The translations under genes were made by a program, and so were the position numbers. A DNA stretch of 64,000 nt from Dehalococcoidia bacterium (lineage in GTDB: Bacteria; Chloroflexota; Dehalococcoidia; UBA2979): the NCBI GenBank assembly GCA_023228825.1, contig JALOAL010000002.1, positions 62,001 through 126,000 on the forward strand. Direction: 5' to 3'. Positions 25,890 through 34,979 of the stretch are shown piece by piece. The notes below the pieces were generated by a model. The model did not search any database, had not been told where the DNA came from, and saw nothing but the letters and a program-made list of their open reading frames with translations. Position 1 is the stretch's first letter; every line of letters starts with the position of its first letter.

Positions 25890-26462
25890 TTGGACTCGAC
25901 TGGCATTGTCATTGGCTTCTGGGTGTTGAGCGCGATCACCGTCGTGTCGTCGCTGCTCGTCCTGGTCGCGCGCAACCTGATGCACGCGCTCGCGTTCCTG
26001 GTGCTGGCCTTCCTGGGGATGGCCGGGCTGTTCATCACGCTGAGCGCGGACTTTGTCGCGGTGGCCCAGGTCTTGATCTACGCCGGGTCCATCTCCGTGC
26101 TGATGGTCTTCGCCGTCATGCTCACGCCGCTGGCCTCGCGCGACAACGGCAACTCGCTGTACGTGCTCCCCGGCGTGGTCGCGGGCCTGGGCATCGCCTC
26201 GCTCGTGGCGTTCGTGGCCGTGGACACGGAGTGGGCCGAGCGCACTGGCGCCGCCCTGGCCGAGTCCGACTTCGCGAGCACCGTGGGCGAGGTGGGCCGC
26301 CTGCTGCTGGGCCGCTACGTACTTGCGTTCGAGGTGGCCTCCGTCCTCCTGCTGATCGGCCTGCTCGGGGCGATCGTCCTGGTCCAGGAGCGCCGCCGCG
26401 CGGCGACTCAGTCCCCGGATGAGGCGGCGGACACGGGCGCACGAGACGGGGGCGCCCTGTGA
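25890..26462 (+). CDS. nuoJ: Complex I subunit NuoJ
   Basis: 190-residue membrane subunit with five hydrophobic segments. Motifs RNLMHALAFLVLAFLGMAGLF and VAQVLIYAGSISVLMVFAVML are the NuoJ core. The tail after the last span is charged and Glu/Asp-rich. The TTG start at 25890 is chosen because it opens directly before the first span; AGGAC precedes it. The 64-bp gap after nuoH is too short for nuoI, the usual gene here. It overlaps nuoK by 4 bp. Confidence 0.92.
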   Translation: MDSTGIVIGFWVLSAITVVSSLLVLVARNLMHALAFLVLAFLGMAGLFITLSADFVAVAQVLIYAGSISVLMVFAVMLTPLASRDNGNSLYVLPGVVAGLGIASLVAFVAVDTEWAERTGAALAESDFASTVGEVGRLLLGRYVLAFEVASVLLLIGLLGAIVLVQERRRAATQSPDEAADTGARDGGAL

Positions 26463-26809
26463 ACCTCCCGGGGGGCGACGAGGTCACGGTGACGCTGGCC
26501 CACTACCTGGTGGTGTCTGGCCTGGTGTTCGGCATTGGCACCACGATCGCGCTGTCCAAGCGCAACGCCATCGCGGTGCTGATGGGGATCGAGTTGATGC
26601 TGAACGCGGTGAACCTGACGCTGCTGGCGTTCTCTCGCTTCTCCTCCGCCTTCCCGGCGGGCGAGGAGCCGCTGAGCGGCCACGCATTCGTCGTGTTCGT
26701 CCTGACGGTAGCCGCGGCCGAGGCCGCGATCGCCCTCGCCATGGCGGTGCTGTTGTACCGCCGGCGGGAGACGGTCGACCTTGACCGTGTGAACCTCATG
26801 CGCTGGTAG
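26459..26809 (+). CDS. nuoK: Complex I subunit NuoK
   Basis: 116 residues, three membrane spans. Contains the conserved glutamate helices: LMGIELMLNAVNLTLLAFSRF and VAAAEAAIALAMAVLLYRRR. The N-terminus is longer than usual by about 12 residues (MNLPGGDEVTVTLAHY). The GTG start overlaps nuoJ by 4 bp. Confidence 0.95.
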   Translation: MNLPGGDEVTVTLAHYLVVSGLVFGIGTTIALSKRNAIAVLMGIELMLNAVNLTLLAFSRFSSAFPAGEEPLSGHAFVVFVLTVAAAEAAIALAMAVLLYRRRETVDLDRVNLMRW

Positions 26810-26822
26810 GGACGGCAAGACG

Positions 26823-27011
26823 ATGTGGGTGAAGTTCATGGACGCGCCGGACGGCTACGCAGCCGAGATGTGGCGTGAGTTGTTCAACCAGGAGGCCCTG
26901 GCCGTGCGGATCGTCCCGCCCGTCCAGATGGGGTCAATGAAGGAGCCGCGCGAGATCTGGGTACCGGACGGTAAGACACACGTCGCGCGTGAGGTGTTGA
27001 ACAAGATCTAA
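26823..27011 (+). CDS. Small soluble protein inside the complex I cluster, unknown
   Basis: 62 residues, no membrane span. The layout (a short strand, a helix YAAEMWRELFNQEALAV, a strand RIVPPVQ, a strand REIWVPDG, then a helix THVAREVLNKI) recalls the DUF2007 'putative signal-transducing' fold, but that is an impression, not an identification. It lies 13 bp after nuoK, and its TAA overlaps the nuoL ATG by one base, so it is part of the transcription unit and likely co-translated. No nuo operon subunit of standard sets corresponds to it. Confidence 0.75.
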   Translation: MWVKFMDAPDGYAAEMWRELFNQEALAVRIVPPVQMGSMKEPREIWVPDGKTHVAREVLNKI

Positions 27012-28993
27012 TGTCGGACATTCCTGAAGCAGCAGTCTGGGCGATCTACTTCGCGCCGATCATCTCGTTCGTGGTGATCGTGGCGTTCCTGCGCCGCCGG
27101 CCACTCACGGCCGGGCGCATCTCCGTGCTCGCCGTCTTCGTCGCGTGGCTGTTGTCCGTGTGGACGCTCATCGCCGCGGTGCAGAACGACGGCGAGGCGC
27201 TCGCCTTCCAGCCCCACCTGTGGATGTCGCTCTTTGAGTTCGATGTGGAACTGGGCCTCCGCATTGACGGTCTGAGCGCAATGATGATCTTCGTCGTCAC
27301 GTCGATCTCGCTGCTCGTGCAGATCTACTCCACCGGCTACATGGCCGGGGACGGCGGGTATCCTCGGTTCTTCGCGTTCATGTCGCTGTTCACGGCCGCC
27401 ATGCTCGGCCTGGTGATGAGCAGCAGCCTGCTGCAGTTGTTCGTCCACTGGGAACTGGTGGGCCTCACGTCCTACCTGCTGATCGGGTTCTGGTTCCACC
27501 GCCCCAGCGCCGCCGCCGCCGCGAAGAAGGCGTTCATCGTCACGCGCTTCGGTGACGTGGGTTTCCTCATCGCGCTCGTCCTGATCTGGACCAAGACCGG
27601 CACGTTCGACATCGCCGAAATCAACGAGTTGGCGCAGACCGCCCTCTCCGGCGCGGTGCTCACCGGCTTCGTGCTGGGCCTGCTGTCCGGCGCCGCCGGT
27701 AAGTCGGCCCAGTTCCCGCTGCACTTCTGGTTGCCGGACGCCATGGAAGGCCCCACGCCGGTCTCCTCGATCGTCCACTCCGCCACCATGGTCGCGGCCG
27801 GCGTCTACCTGCTGGCGCGCTTCTTCCCGGCAGTGGAGGCCGCTCCCGGCGGGGTGCAGACCACCATCGCCTACATGGGAGGCTTCACGGCCATTTTCGC
27901 CGCCACCATGGGCGTGGTGGCCACGGACATCAAGCGCGTGTTGGCGTACTCCACGATCTCGCAGTTGGGCTACATGGTGATGGCCATTGGCCTGGGCGGG
28001 TACGTGGCGGCGGTGTTCCACCTGTTCACGCACGCCTTCTTCAAGAGCCTGCTCTTCCAGGGCGCGGGCTCCGTCTCACACGCCACCAACACCTTCGAGA
28101 TGCCCCTGATGGGCGGCCTGCGGCGGTTCATGCCCTGGACGTTCTGGACGTTCCTGATCGGCTCGGTCTCGCTGGCCGGCGTCTTCCCGCTGGCGGGATT
28201 CTGGTCCAAGGACGAGATCCTGCTGGACGCCTGGAACCACGACAAGGTGCTGTGGGCGGTGGGCACCATGGTCGCCTTCCTGACCGCGCTCTACATGTTC
28301 CGCGCCATCTTCATGACCTTCTTCGGCCAGTACCGTGGCGGCGCCGCTCCGGAGGCGGACCACGGCGGCCACGAGGCCGACGCGCAGGCAGCCTCGACGC
28401 ACGAGCCGGACAGCCACGGCTGGCTGGCGCACCCGCACGAGTCGCCTCGGTCTATGGTGCTGCCGCTGGTGCTGCTCTCCATCCCGGCCATTGCCGCTGG
28501 CTGGCTGGCGCCGTCCGGATTCTTCGGCGAACTGGTCGAGGGCGCGCTGAACGCGGACCTGCGCCACTTCGCCTTCAACCCGAACATCGTGGTCATCGCC
28601 ACCTCCACCGTCGCGGCGCTCGCCGGCATCGGCGTGGCGGCGGCGATCTACTACGCGGGACAGCCGCGCTCCGAGGAGATCCGCAGCGGCCTGGGCCCGC
28701 TGCCCCGCCTGGTCGAGCGTCTCTACTACGTGAACGAGATCGCGGAAGACGTGCTGGTGCGGGGCGTGCTGCTTGGCGGCATCGGCCGGCTGGCGGCGGC
28801 CATCGACACGTACGTGGTGGACGGTGTGGTCAACGGCGCGGCGCGGGCCACTCGCGTGGTGGGTGACGTGTTCCGCCGCACGGAGACGGGCCAGTTGCAG
28901 GCGTACACCTCGGTCTACGTCCTGGGTGTGGTCTTCGGGGCGGGCGCGCTGTTCCTGTTCGCGGGCGGCCTCCTGGATCGGGTGATGCCGTAA
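27011..28993 (+). CDS. nuoL: Complex I subunit NuoL
   Basis: Antiporter-like membrane subunit, 660 residues with about 16 spans. The conserved proton-channel sequence is WELVGLTSYLLIGFW (Glu), AGKSAQFPLHFWLPDAMEGPTPVSSIVHSATMV (Lys, His) and KRVLAYSTISQLGYM. The long amphipathic C-terminal arm is present (residues ~510-620). A His/Asp-rich loop (around 443-475) is not typical in all relatives. One-base overlap with both the small gene before it and nuoM after it. Confidence 0.97.
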   Translation: MSDIPEAAVWAIYFAPIISFVVIVAFLRRRPLTAGRISVLAVFVAWLLSVWTLIAAVQNDGEALAFQPHLWMSLFEFDVELGLRIDGLSAMMIFVVTSISLLVQIYSTGYMAGDGGYPRFFAFMSLFTAAMLGLVMSSSLLQLFVHWELVGLTSYLLIGFWFHRPSAAAAAKKAFIVTRFGDVGFLIALVLIWTKTGTFDIAEINELAQTALSGAVLTGFVLGLLSGAAGKSAQFPLHFWLPDAMEGPTPVSSIVHSATMVAAGVYLLARFFPAVEAAPGGVQTTIAYMGGFTAIFAATMGVVATDIKRVLAYSTISQLGYMVMAIGLGGYVAAVFHLFTHAFFKSLLFQGAGSVSHATNTFEMPLMGGLRRFMPWTFWTFLIGSVSLAGVFPLAGFWSKDEILLDAWNHDKVLWAVGTMVAFLTALYMFRAIFMTFFGQYRGGAAPEADHGGHEADAQAASTHEPDSHGWLAHPHESPRSMVLPLVLLSIPAIAAGWLAPSGFFGELVEGALNADLRHFAFNPNIVVIATSTVAALAGIGVAAAIYYAGQPRSEEIRSGLGPLPRLVERLYYVNEIAEDVLVRGVLLGGIGRLAAAIDTYVVDGVVNGAARATRVVGDVFRRTETGQLQAYTSVYVLGVVFGAGALFLFAGGLLDRVMP

Positions 28994-30465
28994 TGCTCAC
29001 GACGTTCCTGCTGCTGCCGCTGGCCGGCGCCATCATGGCGATCTTCCTGCCCGCCGAGCGCGAGCGCGACGCCCGCTGGGTGGCGCTCTTCTTCACGCTG
29101 CTCGCCTTCATCGTCTCGGTCATCATCTTCGTCCGCTTCGACACCGCGGCCGAGGGCTACCAGTTCGTCGAGTCATTCGAGTGGATCGCGGCGGGCGAGG
29201 CGGGCTTCTCCATCCAGTACCTGGTGGGCGTGGACGGGCTGTCCGCCCCCATGGTGCTGCTGCTAGGCCTGCTCTCGCTGGTGGGCGTGCTCATCTCCTG
29301 GAACATTGACCTGAAGCCGAAGCAGTACTTCGCGTGGCTGCTGTTCCTGGAGACGGCGGTCGCCGGCGTCTTCATCTCGCTGGACCTGATCCAGTTCTTC
29401 TTGTTCTGGGAACTGGAACTGCTCCCCATGTTCATGCTGATCAGCCAGTGGGGCTCCGGGCGCCGCCTCTACAGTGCGACGAAGTTCCTGCTGTACACGC
29501 TGGCCGGTTCCGCCTTCATGCTGCTGGGCTTCCTGCTGCTGGGCTTCTCCGCCGGCACGTTCAACATGGCCGAACTGGCTGCCAGCCCCGTCACCGACGC
29601 GATCGTGCCGATGGCGATCGTCTTCTGGGCGATCACGCTGGCCTTCCTGGTGAAGTTGCCGGTGGTGCCGGTGCACACCTGGCTGCCGGACGCGCACACG
29701 GACGCGCCCACGGCGGTGTCCGTGATGCTGGCGGGCGTGCTGCTGAAGATGGGCGGCTACGGACTGCTGCGTATCTCGCTTTCGCTGATGCCGGAGCAGG
29801 CGCAGGAGTTCAAGGTGATCCTGGCGGGCATTGCGGGGTTCTCCGTGCTCTGGGGCGCGGTCATCACGCTGCGCCAGACCGACCTCAAACGCCTGGTGGC
29901 GTACTCCTCCGTCTCGCACATGGGGTACGTGCTGCTCGGCGCGGCGGCCATGACGGACGTGGGGCTCTCCGGCGCCGCCCTGCAGATGTTCACCCACGGC
30001 ACCATCACCGGCCTGCTCTTCGTGATGGTGGGTGCCATCTACGACCGCACGCACACGCGCGAGATCGCGAAGATGTCCGGGCTGATGCACCAGATGCCAC
30101 TCATCGGCATCGTATTCGTGATCGCTGGCCTGGCCTCGCTGGGGCTGCCCAGCATGTCCGGCTTCGTCGCGGAGTTGACTACGTTCCTCGGCGCGTTGCA
30201 GGCGCATCCCGCGGCGACCATTGCGGCGATCTTCGGCGTGGTGCTGTCTGCCGGGTACATCCTGTGGACGGTGCAGCGCATCTTCCACGGGCCGCGTGCG
30301 CCGGAATGGGAACACCTGGAGGACGCCCGCAACTGGCCGGAACTGGTGGCCATGGGAGTGCTCGTCATCTCGATCATGGCGGTGGGCATCTACCCATCCA
30401 TCCTGACCAACGCGGTTGAGAGCGGCATTGCGCCGATCGCCGCCATCGTGGGAGCCGTCGCGTGA
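28993..30465 (+). CDS. nuoM: Complex I subunit NuoM
   Basis: Antiporter-like subunit, 490 residues. Motifs: FFLFWELELLPMFMLI (Glu), VKLPVVPVHTWLPDAHTDAPTAVSVMLAGVLLKMGGYGL (Lys/His), KRLVAYSSVSHMGYV and THGTITGLLFVMVG. Typical length. One-base overlap with nuoL, four with nuoN. Confidence 0.97.
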   Translation: MLTTFLLLPLAGAIMAIFLPAERERDARWVALFFTLLAFIVSVIIFVRFDTAAEGYQFVESFEWIAAGEAGFSIQYLVGVDGLSAPMVLLLGLLSLVGVLISWNIDLKPKQYFAWLLFLETAVAGVFISLDLIQFFLFWELELLPMFMLISQWGSGRRLYSATKFLLYTLAGSAFMLLGFLLLGFSAGTFNMAELAASPVTDAIVPMAIVFWAITLAFLVKLPVVPVHTWLPDAHTDAPTAVSVMLAGVLLKMGGYGLLRISLSLMPEQAQEFKVILAGIAGFSVLWGAVITLRQTDLKRLVAYSSVSHMGYVLLGAAAMTDVGLSGAALQMFTHGTITGLLFVMVGAIYDRTHTREIAKMSGLMHQMPLIGIVFVIAGLASLGLPSMSGFVAELTTFLGALQAHPAATIAAIFGVVLSAGYILWTVQRIFHGPRAPEWEHLEDARNWPELVAMGVLVISIMAVGIYPSILTNAVESGIAPIAAIVGAVA

Positions 30466-31934
30466 GCCTGGCGCAGGAACTGCACTACATCGGGCCGGCG
30501 CTGGCGCTCTTCGTGGGGGCGGGCGTGGTCTTGTTCGCGGACGTCCTCTCTGGCCGTCGTGCCCCGCGCTGGGGGCTCACCCTTGCCGCGCTGGCGGTGG
30601 CCCTCGCGTGGACATTCGTCCTGGCCATGGACGGCGACGCACGAGGTGAGGCGCTCTCCGGCGCGGTGCGCGTGGACGCCTTCTCGATCTACTTCGCCTT
30701 CCTGCTGGTGGGCGTCACCCTGGCCGTGGTGCTGTGCGCGAAGCGCTGGGCCGACTCCATTGAGCAGGGCGCGGAGTTCTACGGCCTGCTGCTGATCTCC
30801 GCCGCGTCCATGGTGTTGCTAGCCCAGGGCAACGACCTGATCACCATCTTCGTGGCGCTGGAGACCACCTCCATCGCCCAGTTCATCATGGCCGGACTGG
30901 CCCGCACGGACCGTTCGGCCGAGGCGGGCCTGAAGTACCTGTTGACCGGCTCCGTCGCCGCGGCCGTGCTGCTGTACGGCTTCGCCTTCCTCTTCGGCAT
31001 GGCCGGGAGCACCTCGCTCCCCGTGGTCGCGGAGTACGTGGCGAGCGCCCCGGAATCCGGCCGGCTGCCGCTGCTGCTGGCGTTCGTGTTCATCATCGGC
31101 GGTTTCGGCTACAAGATGGCGCTGGCGCCGTTCCACGCGTGGGTGCCGGACGTGTACCAGGGCGCGCCCAGCATCGTGGGCTCGTTCCTCTCGGTCGCCT
31201 CGAAGGCCGCCGGGTTCGCGGTGGCGCTGCGCGTGTTCTACACCGGCCTGGGCGGCGGCGACTCGTTCATGGCGGAAGACTGGGCGATCTTCGTCGCGGT
31301 GATCGCCGGACTGTCCATGATCTTCGGCAATACCGGGGCGCTCCTGCAGACCAACGCCAAGCGGTTGCTGGGCTACTCCTCAGTGGCGCAGGCGGGCAAC
31401 GTGGCCGTCGGCTTCGCGGCGGTGGCGGCGGGCAGCACGATCGGGCCGAGCGGCGTCCTGTTCTTCCTGGGCACCTACGCCGTCACCAACCTCGGCGCGT
31501 TCATTGCCGTGCACGTCGTGGCGGAGCGGCTGGGCACCGAGGAGATCGCCGACTACGCCGGGCTCTCGCGGCGCTCACCGGCGCTGGCCGCGGTGCTGTC
31601 GCTGTGCCTGATCTCGCTGACTGGCATCCCGCCCACGGCGGGGTTCATCGCCAAGGTCTACATCTTCAACGCCGCAGTGCAGACGGGGCATGACTGGCTC
31701 GTGGTCCTTGTGGCGGTCGCGGTGGTGAACACGGCCATCTCCGCGTTCTACTACCTGCGCTGGGTGCGCACGATGTGGATGGACGACCCGGTGGAGGAGA
31801 CGCGGTTCCAGCCCGCCGGCGCCGTGCAGGTTGTGCTGCTGCTCTCCGGCTTCGGCGTCCTCCTCTTCGGCGTCTGGCCGGGTCCGCTCATCAACGCCGC
31901 GCGCTCCGCTGCGGAGACGCTCTCCATCCTCTAG
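30462..31934 (+). CDS. nuoN: Complex I subunit NuoN
   Basis: Last membrane subunit of the cluster, 490 residues. Motifs: FVALETTSIAQFIMAGL, KMALAPFHAWVPDVYQGAPSIVGSFLSVASKAAGF, KRLLGYSSVAQAGNVAVGF and a C-terminal AFYYLRWVRTMWM. GTG start overlapping nuoM. The nuoEFG module does not follow; ybeY comes next after 54 bp. Confidence 0.96.
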   Translation: MSLAQELHYIGPALALFVGAGVVLFADVLSGRRAPRWGLTLAALAVALAWTFVLAMDGDARGEALSGAVRVDAFSIYFAFLLVGVTLAVVLCAKRWADSIEQGAEFYGLLLISAASMVLLAQGNDLITIFVALETTSIAQFIMAGLARTDRSAEAGLKYLLTGSVAAAVLLYGFAFLFGMAGSTSLPVVAEYVASAPESGRLPLLLAFVFIIGGFGYKMALAPFHAWVPDVYQGAPSIVGSFLSVASKAAGFAVALRVFYTGLGGGDSFMAEDWAIFVAVIAGLSMIFGNTGALLQTNAKRLLGYSSVAQAGNVAVGFAAVAAGSTIGPSGVLFFLGTYAVTNLGAFIAVHVVAERLGTEEIADYAGLSRRSPALAAVLSLCLISLTGIPPTAGFIAKVYIFNAAVQTGHDWLVVLVAVAVVNTAISAFYYLRWVRTMWMDDPVEETRFQPAGAVQVVLLLSGFGVLLFGVWPGPLINAARSAAETLSIL

Positions 31935-31988
31935 CCTCCGTCCGAGGGCCCACCACGTGTCCACGGTGGCCCCCGGCCGGGAGGCGGC

Positions 31989-32492
31989 ATGCACACAAGC
32001 ATCGGAACGCCCATGCCCTACCTGGTGAACCTGGACGCAGACGACGGGGTGGAGGAGCGCGCAGACGGCGCAGCGCTCACCGCCATGCTGGAGCGAGTGC
32101 TGACGGAAGACGGCGTGCCGGACGGCGCCTCGCTCTCCGTGGTCCTCGGGGACGACGTCATGCTGCGTGAACTGAACCGCCGCCACCGGGACACGGACGC
32201 CCCCACGGACGTCCTCTCCTTCCCCGCGTCCGAGGGCGAGGACGCGCCGCTGGCCGAGGATGAGGCGGGCTACCTGGGCGACATCGTGGTGTCCGTGGAG
32301 TCCGTCGAGCGCCAGGCGGAAGAGGCCGGCCTCGCAGCGGACGAAGAACTCGCCCACGTGGTCCTGCACGGCCTGCTCCACCTCCTGGGCTACGACCACG
32401 AGGAAGCGGACGACGAGGCGGTGATGAAGGCACGGGAGGAGGCCGTCCTGGGGCCTACAATCCACGCCGGCCGCGAGGCCCACGGCGACTGA
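31989..32492 (+). CDS. ybeY: Endoribonuclease YbeY, 16S rRNA maturation factor
   Basis: Zinc-dependent RNase for 16S rRNA 3'-end processing and quality control. 167 residues. Metal motif HGLLHLLGYDHE (H-x3-H-x5-H) near residue 124, preceded by LNRRHRDTDAPTDVLSFP, the other family hallmark. The start is not firm: ATG 31989 or ATG 32013 (MPYLVNLD) both fit. Follows nuoN but is likely a separate unit. Confidence 0.93.
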   Translation: MHTSIGTPMPYLVNLDADDGVEERADGAALTAMLERVLTEDGVPDGASLSVVLGDDVMLRELNRRHRDTDAPTDVLSFPASEGEDAPLAEDEAGYLGDIVVSVESVERQAEEAGLAADEELAHVVLHGLLHLLGYDHEEADDEAVMKAREEAVLGPTIHAGREAHGD

Positions 32493-32522
32493 CGGCGCGG
32501 CCTCGGCGACGCTCGATCCGCC

Positions 32523-32551
32523 CTGACCCCACTCGGGGCGGTTGATACACT
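32523..32551 (+). promoter_or_regulatory. Promoter before dnaX
   Basis: CTGACC (32523-32528), 17 bp, TACACT (32546-32551), 44 bases before the dnaX start. The 100-bp gap here was checked for an SRP RNA, often found before dnaX, and none is present. Confidence 0.5.
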
Positions 32552-32594
32552 CGACAGTGCGGCGCGTCGGACTCCCCCCTGTGCGCGCCCGGGG

Positions 32595-34307
32595 GTGCCC
32601 TTGGCCCAGGAAGTGCTCTACCGCAAGTGGCGGCCGCGTCGTTTCGCTGACGTGTCCGGCCAGGATCCCGTGATCACCACGCTCCGAAACGCGGTGGCCC
32701 ACGGCACGCCGGCGCATGCCTACCTCCTGTCCGGGCCTCGAGGCACGGGCAAGACCTCCACGGGGCGCATCCTGGCGAAGGCCGTGAATTGCGCCGCTCC
32801 CGTGGAGGGCGAGCCGTGCGACGAGTGCCCCTCCTGCATCTCCTACGACGAGGGCCGCGCGATCGACCTCATCGAACTGGACGCCGCCTCCAACCGCGGC
32901 ATCGACGAGATGCGCGACCTGCGCGAGAGCGCGGCGTACGCGCCAGCGGCGGGGCGCTACAAGATCTACCTGGTGGACGAGGTCCACATGTTGACGACCC
33001 AGGCGTTCAACGCGCTGCTCAAGACGCTGGAGGAGCCGCCGCCGCACGTCATCTTCATCCTTGCGACCACGGAGCCGCACTCGATCCCCCCCACCATCCT
33101 CTCGCGCTGCCAGCGCTTTGACCTGCGCCGCATCCCGCTGGACGCCGTCATCCGCCGCCTGCAGGTGATCGCGGAGGGCGAGGGCATTGAGGTTGACCCG
33201 GCGGGTTTCGAGTTGATCGCAAAGCAGGCCACGGGAGCCCTCCGCGACGCGGTGAACCTGCTGGACCAGTTGGTCGCGTACCATGGCCGCACGCTGACGC
33301 TGGAGCAGGTGTGGAGCGGCCTGGGCCTGGTGGTGGACACGCGCGCGTCAGACCTGGCGCGCGCGGCGATTGAGAAAGACCTGAAGGCCGGCCTCACCAT
33401 CCTGGGCGGCGCACGCGACGACGGCGTGGAGATCCGCGCCTTCGTGCGCGACGTGGTGGACGTGCTGCGCATGGTGCTGCTGCTGAAGGCCGGCGCCGGC
33501 GACCAACTGCCGCTGTCGGACGCGCAATTGGAGGACATGAACCGCACCGCCGCGGCCGCGCAGGTGTCGGTCATCGTGGAGGCCCTCCAGGCCTTCGGAG
33601 ACATCGACTTCAGCGGCGACGCGTACGACGCGCTGCCGGCGGAGATCGCCTTCGCCGCCCTGGCGACGGGGATGCTGAACGTCGCCGCGGCGCCCGCCGT
33701 GGCCGCTCCGCCGCCCCCGGCGCGTCCGGCCGCTCCTGCCGGTGTGGGCGCGGGAGGACGAGGCGCACCGCAGCGCCAGGCGGCCCCGCAGCAGCGCCAG
33801 GCGCCGCCTCAGCGCCAGCAGGCGCCCGCCGCCGGTCGAAGCGACGCCCCAGCCCATGCTCCCCATGCTGGCGCACACACCGAGGCCCCGGCGGCCGCCT
33901 CGCCACCCCCGGCGCAGCCCTTCTCTCCCCCGGACGCGGGCGAGGTGAGCGAGGAACTGGCGGCGCTGCGGGCGAAGTGGCCGGAGGTGCAGACGCTGAT
34001 GCGCGCGGCCAGCGTGAAGACGGGCGCCCTGGTCTCTAGCCCCAACCAGGCCTTCCCGAAGGCGGCCACGGCGACGGACGTCACCATCGGCTTCCGCTAC
34101 CCGCGACACGTGGAGATGGCCCGAGAGCCGGACTTCAGCCGCATCCTTACCGAGGCGGTCTCGCAGGTGCAGGGACGCGCGGTCAACGTCTCCGCGGAGG
34201 AGTGGCCAGAACTCGCGGACGCCGGCGCCGCCGCCCCCGCGCGCACCCCGGGCGGCCACATAGTCGAGGAAGCCCTGAAGCAAGGCGCGCAACGGATCGA
34301 CGGCTAA
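32595..34307 (+). CDS. dnaX: DNA polymerase III gamma/tau subunit
   Basis: Clamp-loader ATPase. 570 residues. The N-terminus YRKWRPRRFADVSGQDPV is diagnostic; Walker A SGPRGTGKTST, four zinc Cys (NCAAP...CDECPSC), Walker B KIYLVDEVHML and the sensor TEPHSIPPTILSRCQRFDLRRIP are present. After residue 360 a Pro/Ala/Gln-rich linker (PQRQAAPQQRQ repeats, to about 450) leads to a C-terminal tau-like domain. No A-rich slippery site for making gamma was seen. The start may be GTG 32595 or TTG 32601. Followed by recR, the common dnaX-recR order without the ybaB gene. Confidence 0.96.
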   Translation: MPLAQEVLYRKWRPRRFADVSGQDPVITTLRNAVAHGTPAHAYLLSGPRGTGKTSTGRILAKAVNCAAPVEGEPCDECPSCISYDEGRAIDLIELDAASNRGIDEMRDLRESAAYAPAAGRYKIYLVDEVHMLTTQAFNALLKTLEEPPPHVIFILATTEPHSIPPTILSRCQRFDLRRIPLDAVIRRLQVIAEGEGIEVDPAGFELIAKQATGALRDAVNLLDQLVAYHGRTLTLEQVWSGLGLVVDTRASDLARAAIEKDLKAGLTILGGARDDGVEIRAFVRDVVDVLRMVLLLKAGAGDQLPLSDAQLEDMNRTAAAAQVSVIVEALQAFGDIDFSGDAYDALPAEIAFAALATGMLNVAAAPAVAAPPPPARPAAPAGVGAGGRGAPQRQAAPQQRQAPPQRQQAPAAGRSDAPAHAPHAGAHTEAPAAASPPPAQPFSPPDAGEVSEELAALRAKWPEVQTLMRAASVKTGALVSSPNQAFPKAATATDVTIGFRYPRHVEMAREPDFSRILTEAVSQVQGRAVNVSAEEWPELADAGAAAPARTPGGHIVEEALKQGAQRIDG

Positions 34308-34310
34308 GGC

Positions 34311-34934
34311 GTGGTCATTCCGGAGGTTCCCGGGGGGGACATGTCCCCCATCCAGCGGTTGGTGGACGCCTTCCACCGCCTGCCCGGCATTGGCCCCAAG
34401 TCCGCGCAGCGCCTGGCGTACCACGTGCTGCGCGCGCCGGTGGAGGAGGCCCGCGACCTGGCGGAGGCGCTGCTCCACGTGAAGGAGTCGATCGTCCTCT
34501 GCGCCCGTTGCCAGAACGTGACGGACCGCAGCCCGTGCCGTATCTGCGCGGACACCTCCCGCGAGCGCACGGTGATCTGCGTGGTGGAGGAGCCGCTGGA
34601 CGTGGTGGCCATCGACCGCACGGGCGGCTACCGCGGCCTGTACCACGTCCTCCACGGCGTGGTGTCGCCCTCGGACGGGATTGGGCCGGAGGACCTGAAG
34701 ATCGAGGAACTCCTGCGGCGCCTGCGGGACGTGGACACGGAAGTCACGGAGATCATCGTGGCGACCAACCCGAATCTGCAGGGCGAGGCGACCTCCATGT
34801 ACCTGGCGCGCCTCCTGCGGCCGCTGGGCCTGAAGGTGACGCGCCTGGCGCGCGGCCTGCCGGCGGGTGCGGACCTGGAGTACGCTGACGATGTCACGCT
34901 CGGCCGTGCGATGGAGTACCGCCAAGAGGTCTAG
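34311..34934 (+). CDS. recR: Recombination protein RecR
   Basis: Recombinational repair protein of the RecFOR pathway. 207 residues. Helix-hairpin-helix LPGIGPKSAQRLAYHVL, zinc finger CARCQNVTDRSPCRIC, Toprim core (ICVVEEPLDVVAIDRTGGYRGLYHVLHG), Walker-like IVATNPNLQGEATSMYLARLL and the RGLPAGADLEYAD end. GTG start 3 bp after dnaX. recO follows at 35185. Confidence 0.97.
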   Translation: MVIPEVPGGDMSPIQRLVDAFHRLPGIGPKSAQRLAYHVLRAPVEEARDLAEALLHVKESIVLCARCQNVTDRSPCRICADTSRERTVICVVEEPLDVVAIDRTGGYRGLYHVLHGVVSPSDGIGPEDLKIEELLRRLRDVDTEVTEIIVATNPNLQGEATSMYLARLLRPLGLKVTRLARGLPAGADLEYADDVTLGRAMEYRQEV

Positions 34935-34979
34935 GCGCCGCGCCCGCACACGCGCACGTCCGAGCAGCAAGGGGGACTC

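Noticed and set aside
32493..32594. SRP (4.5S) RNA gene, often found upstream of dnaX
   Set aside because: The gap is 100 bp and lacks the conserved GGAAG/AGCAG apical loop.
33700..33930. Programmed frameshift site in dnaX
   Set aside because: No A/T-rich slippery heptamer is present; the linker is CAG/GCC-rich.
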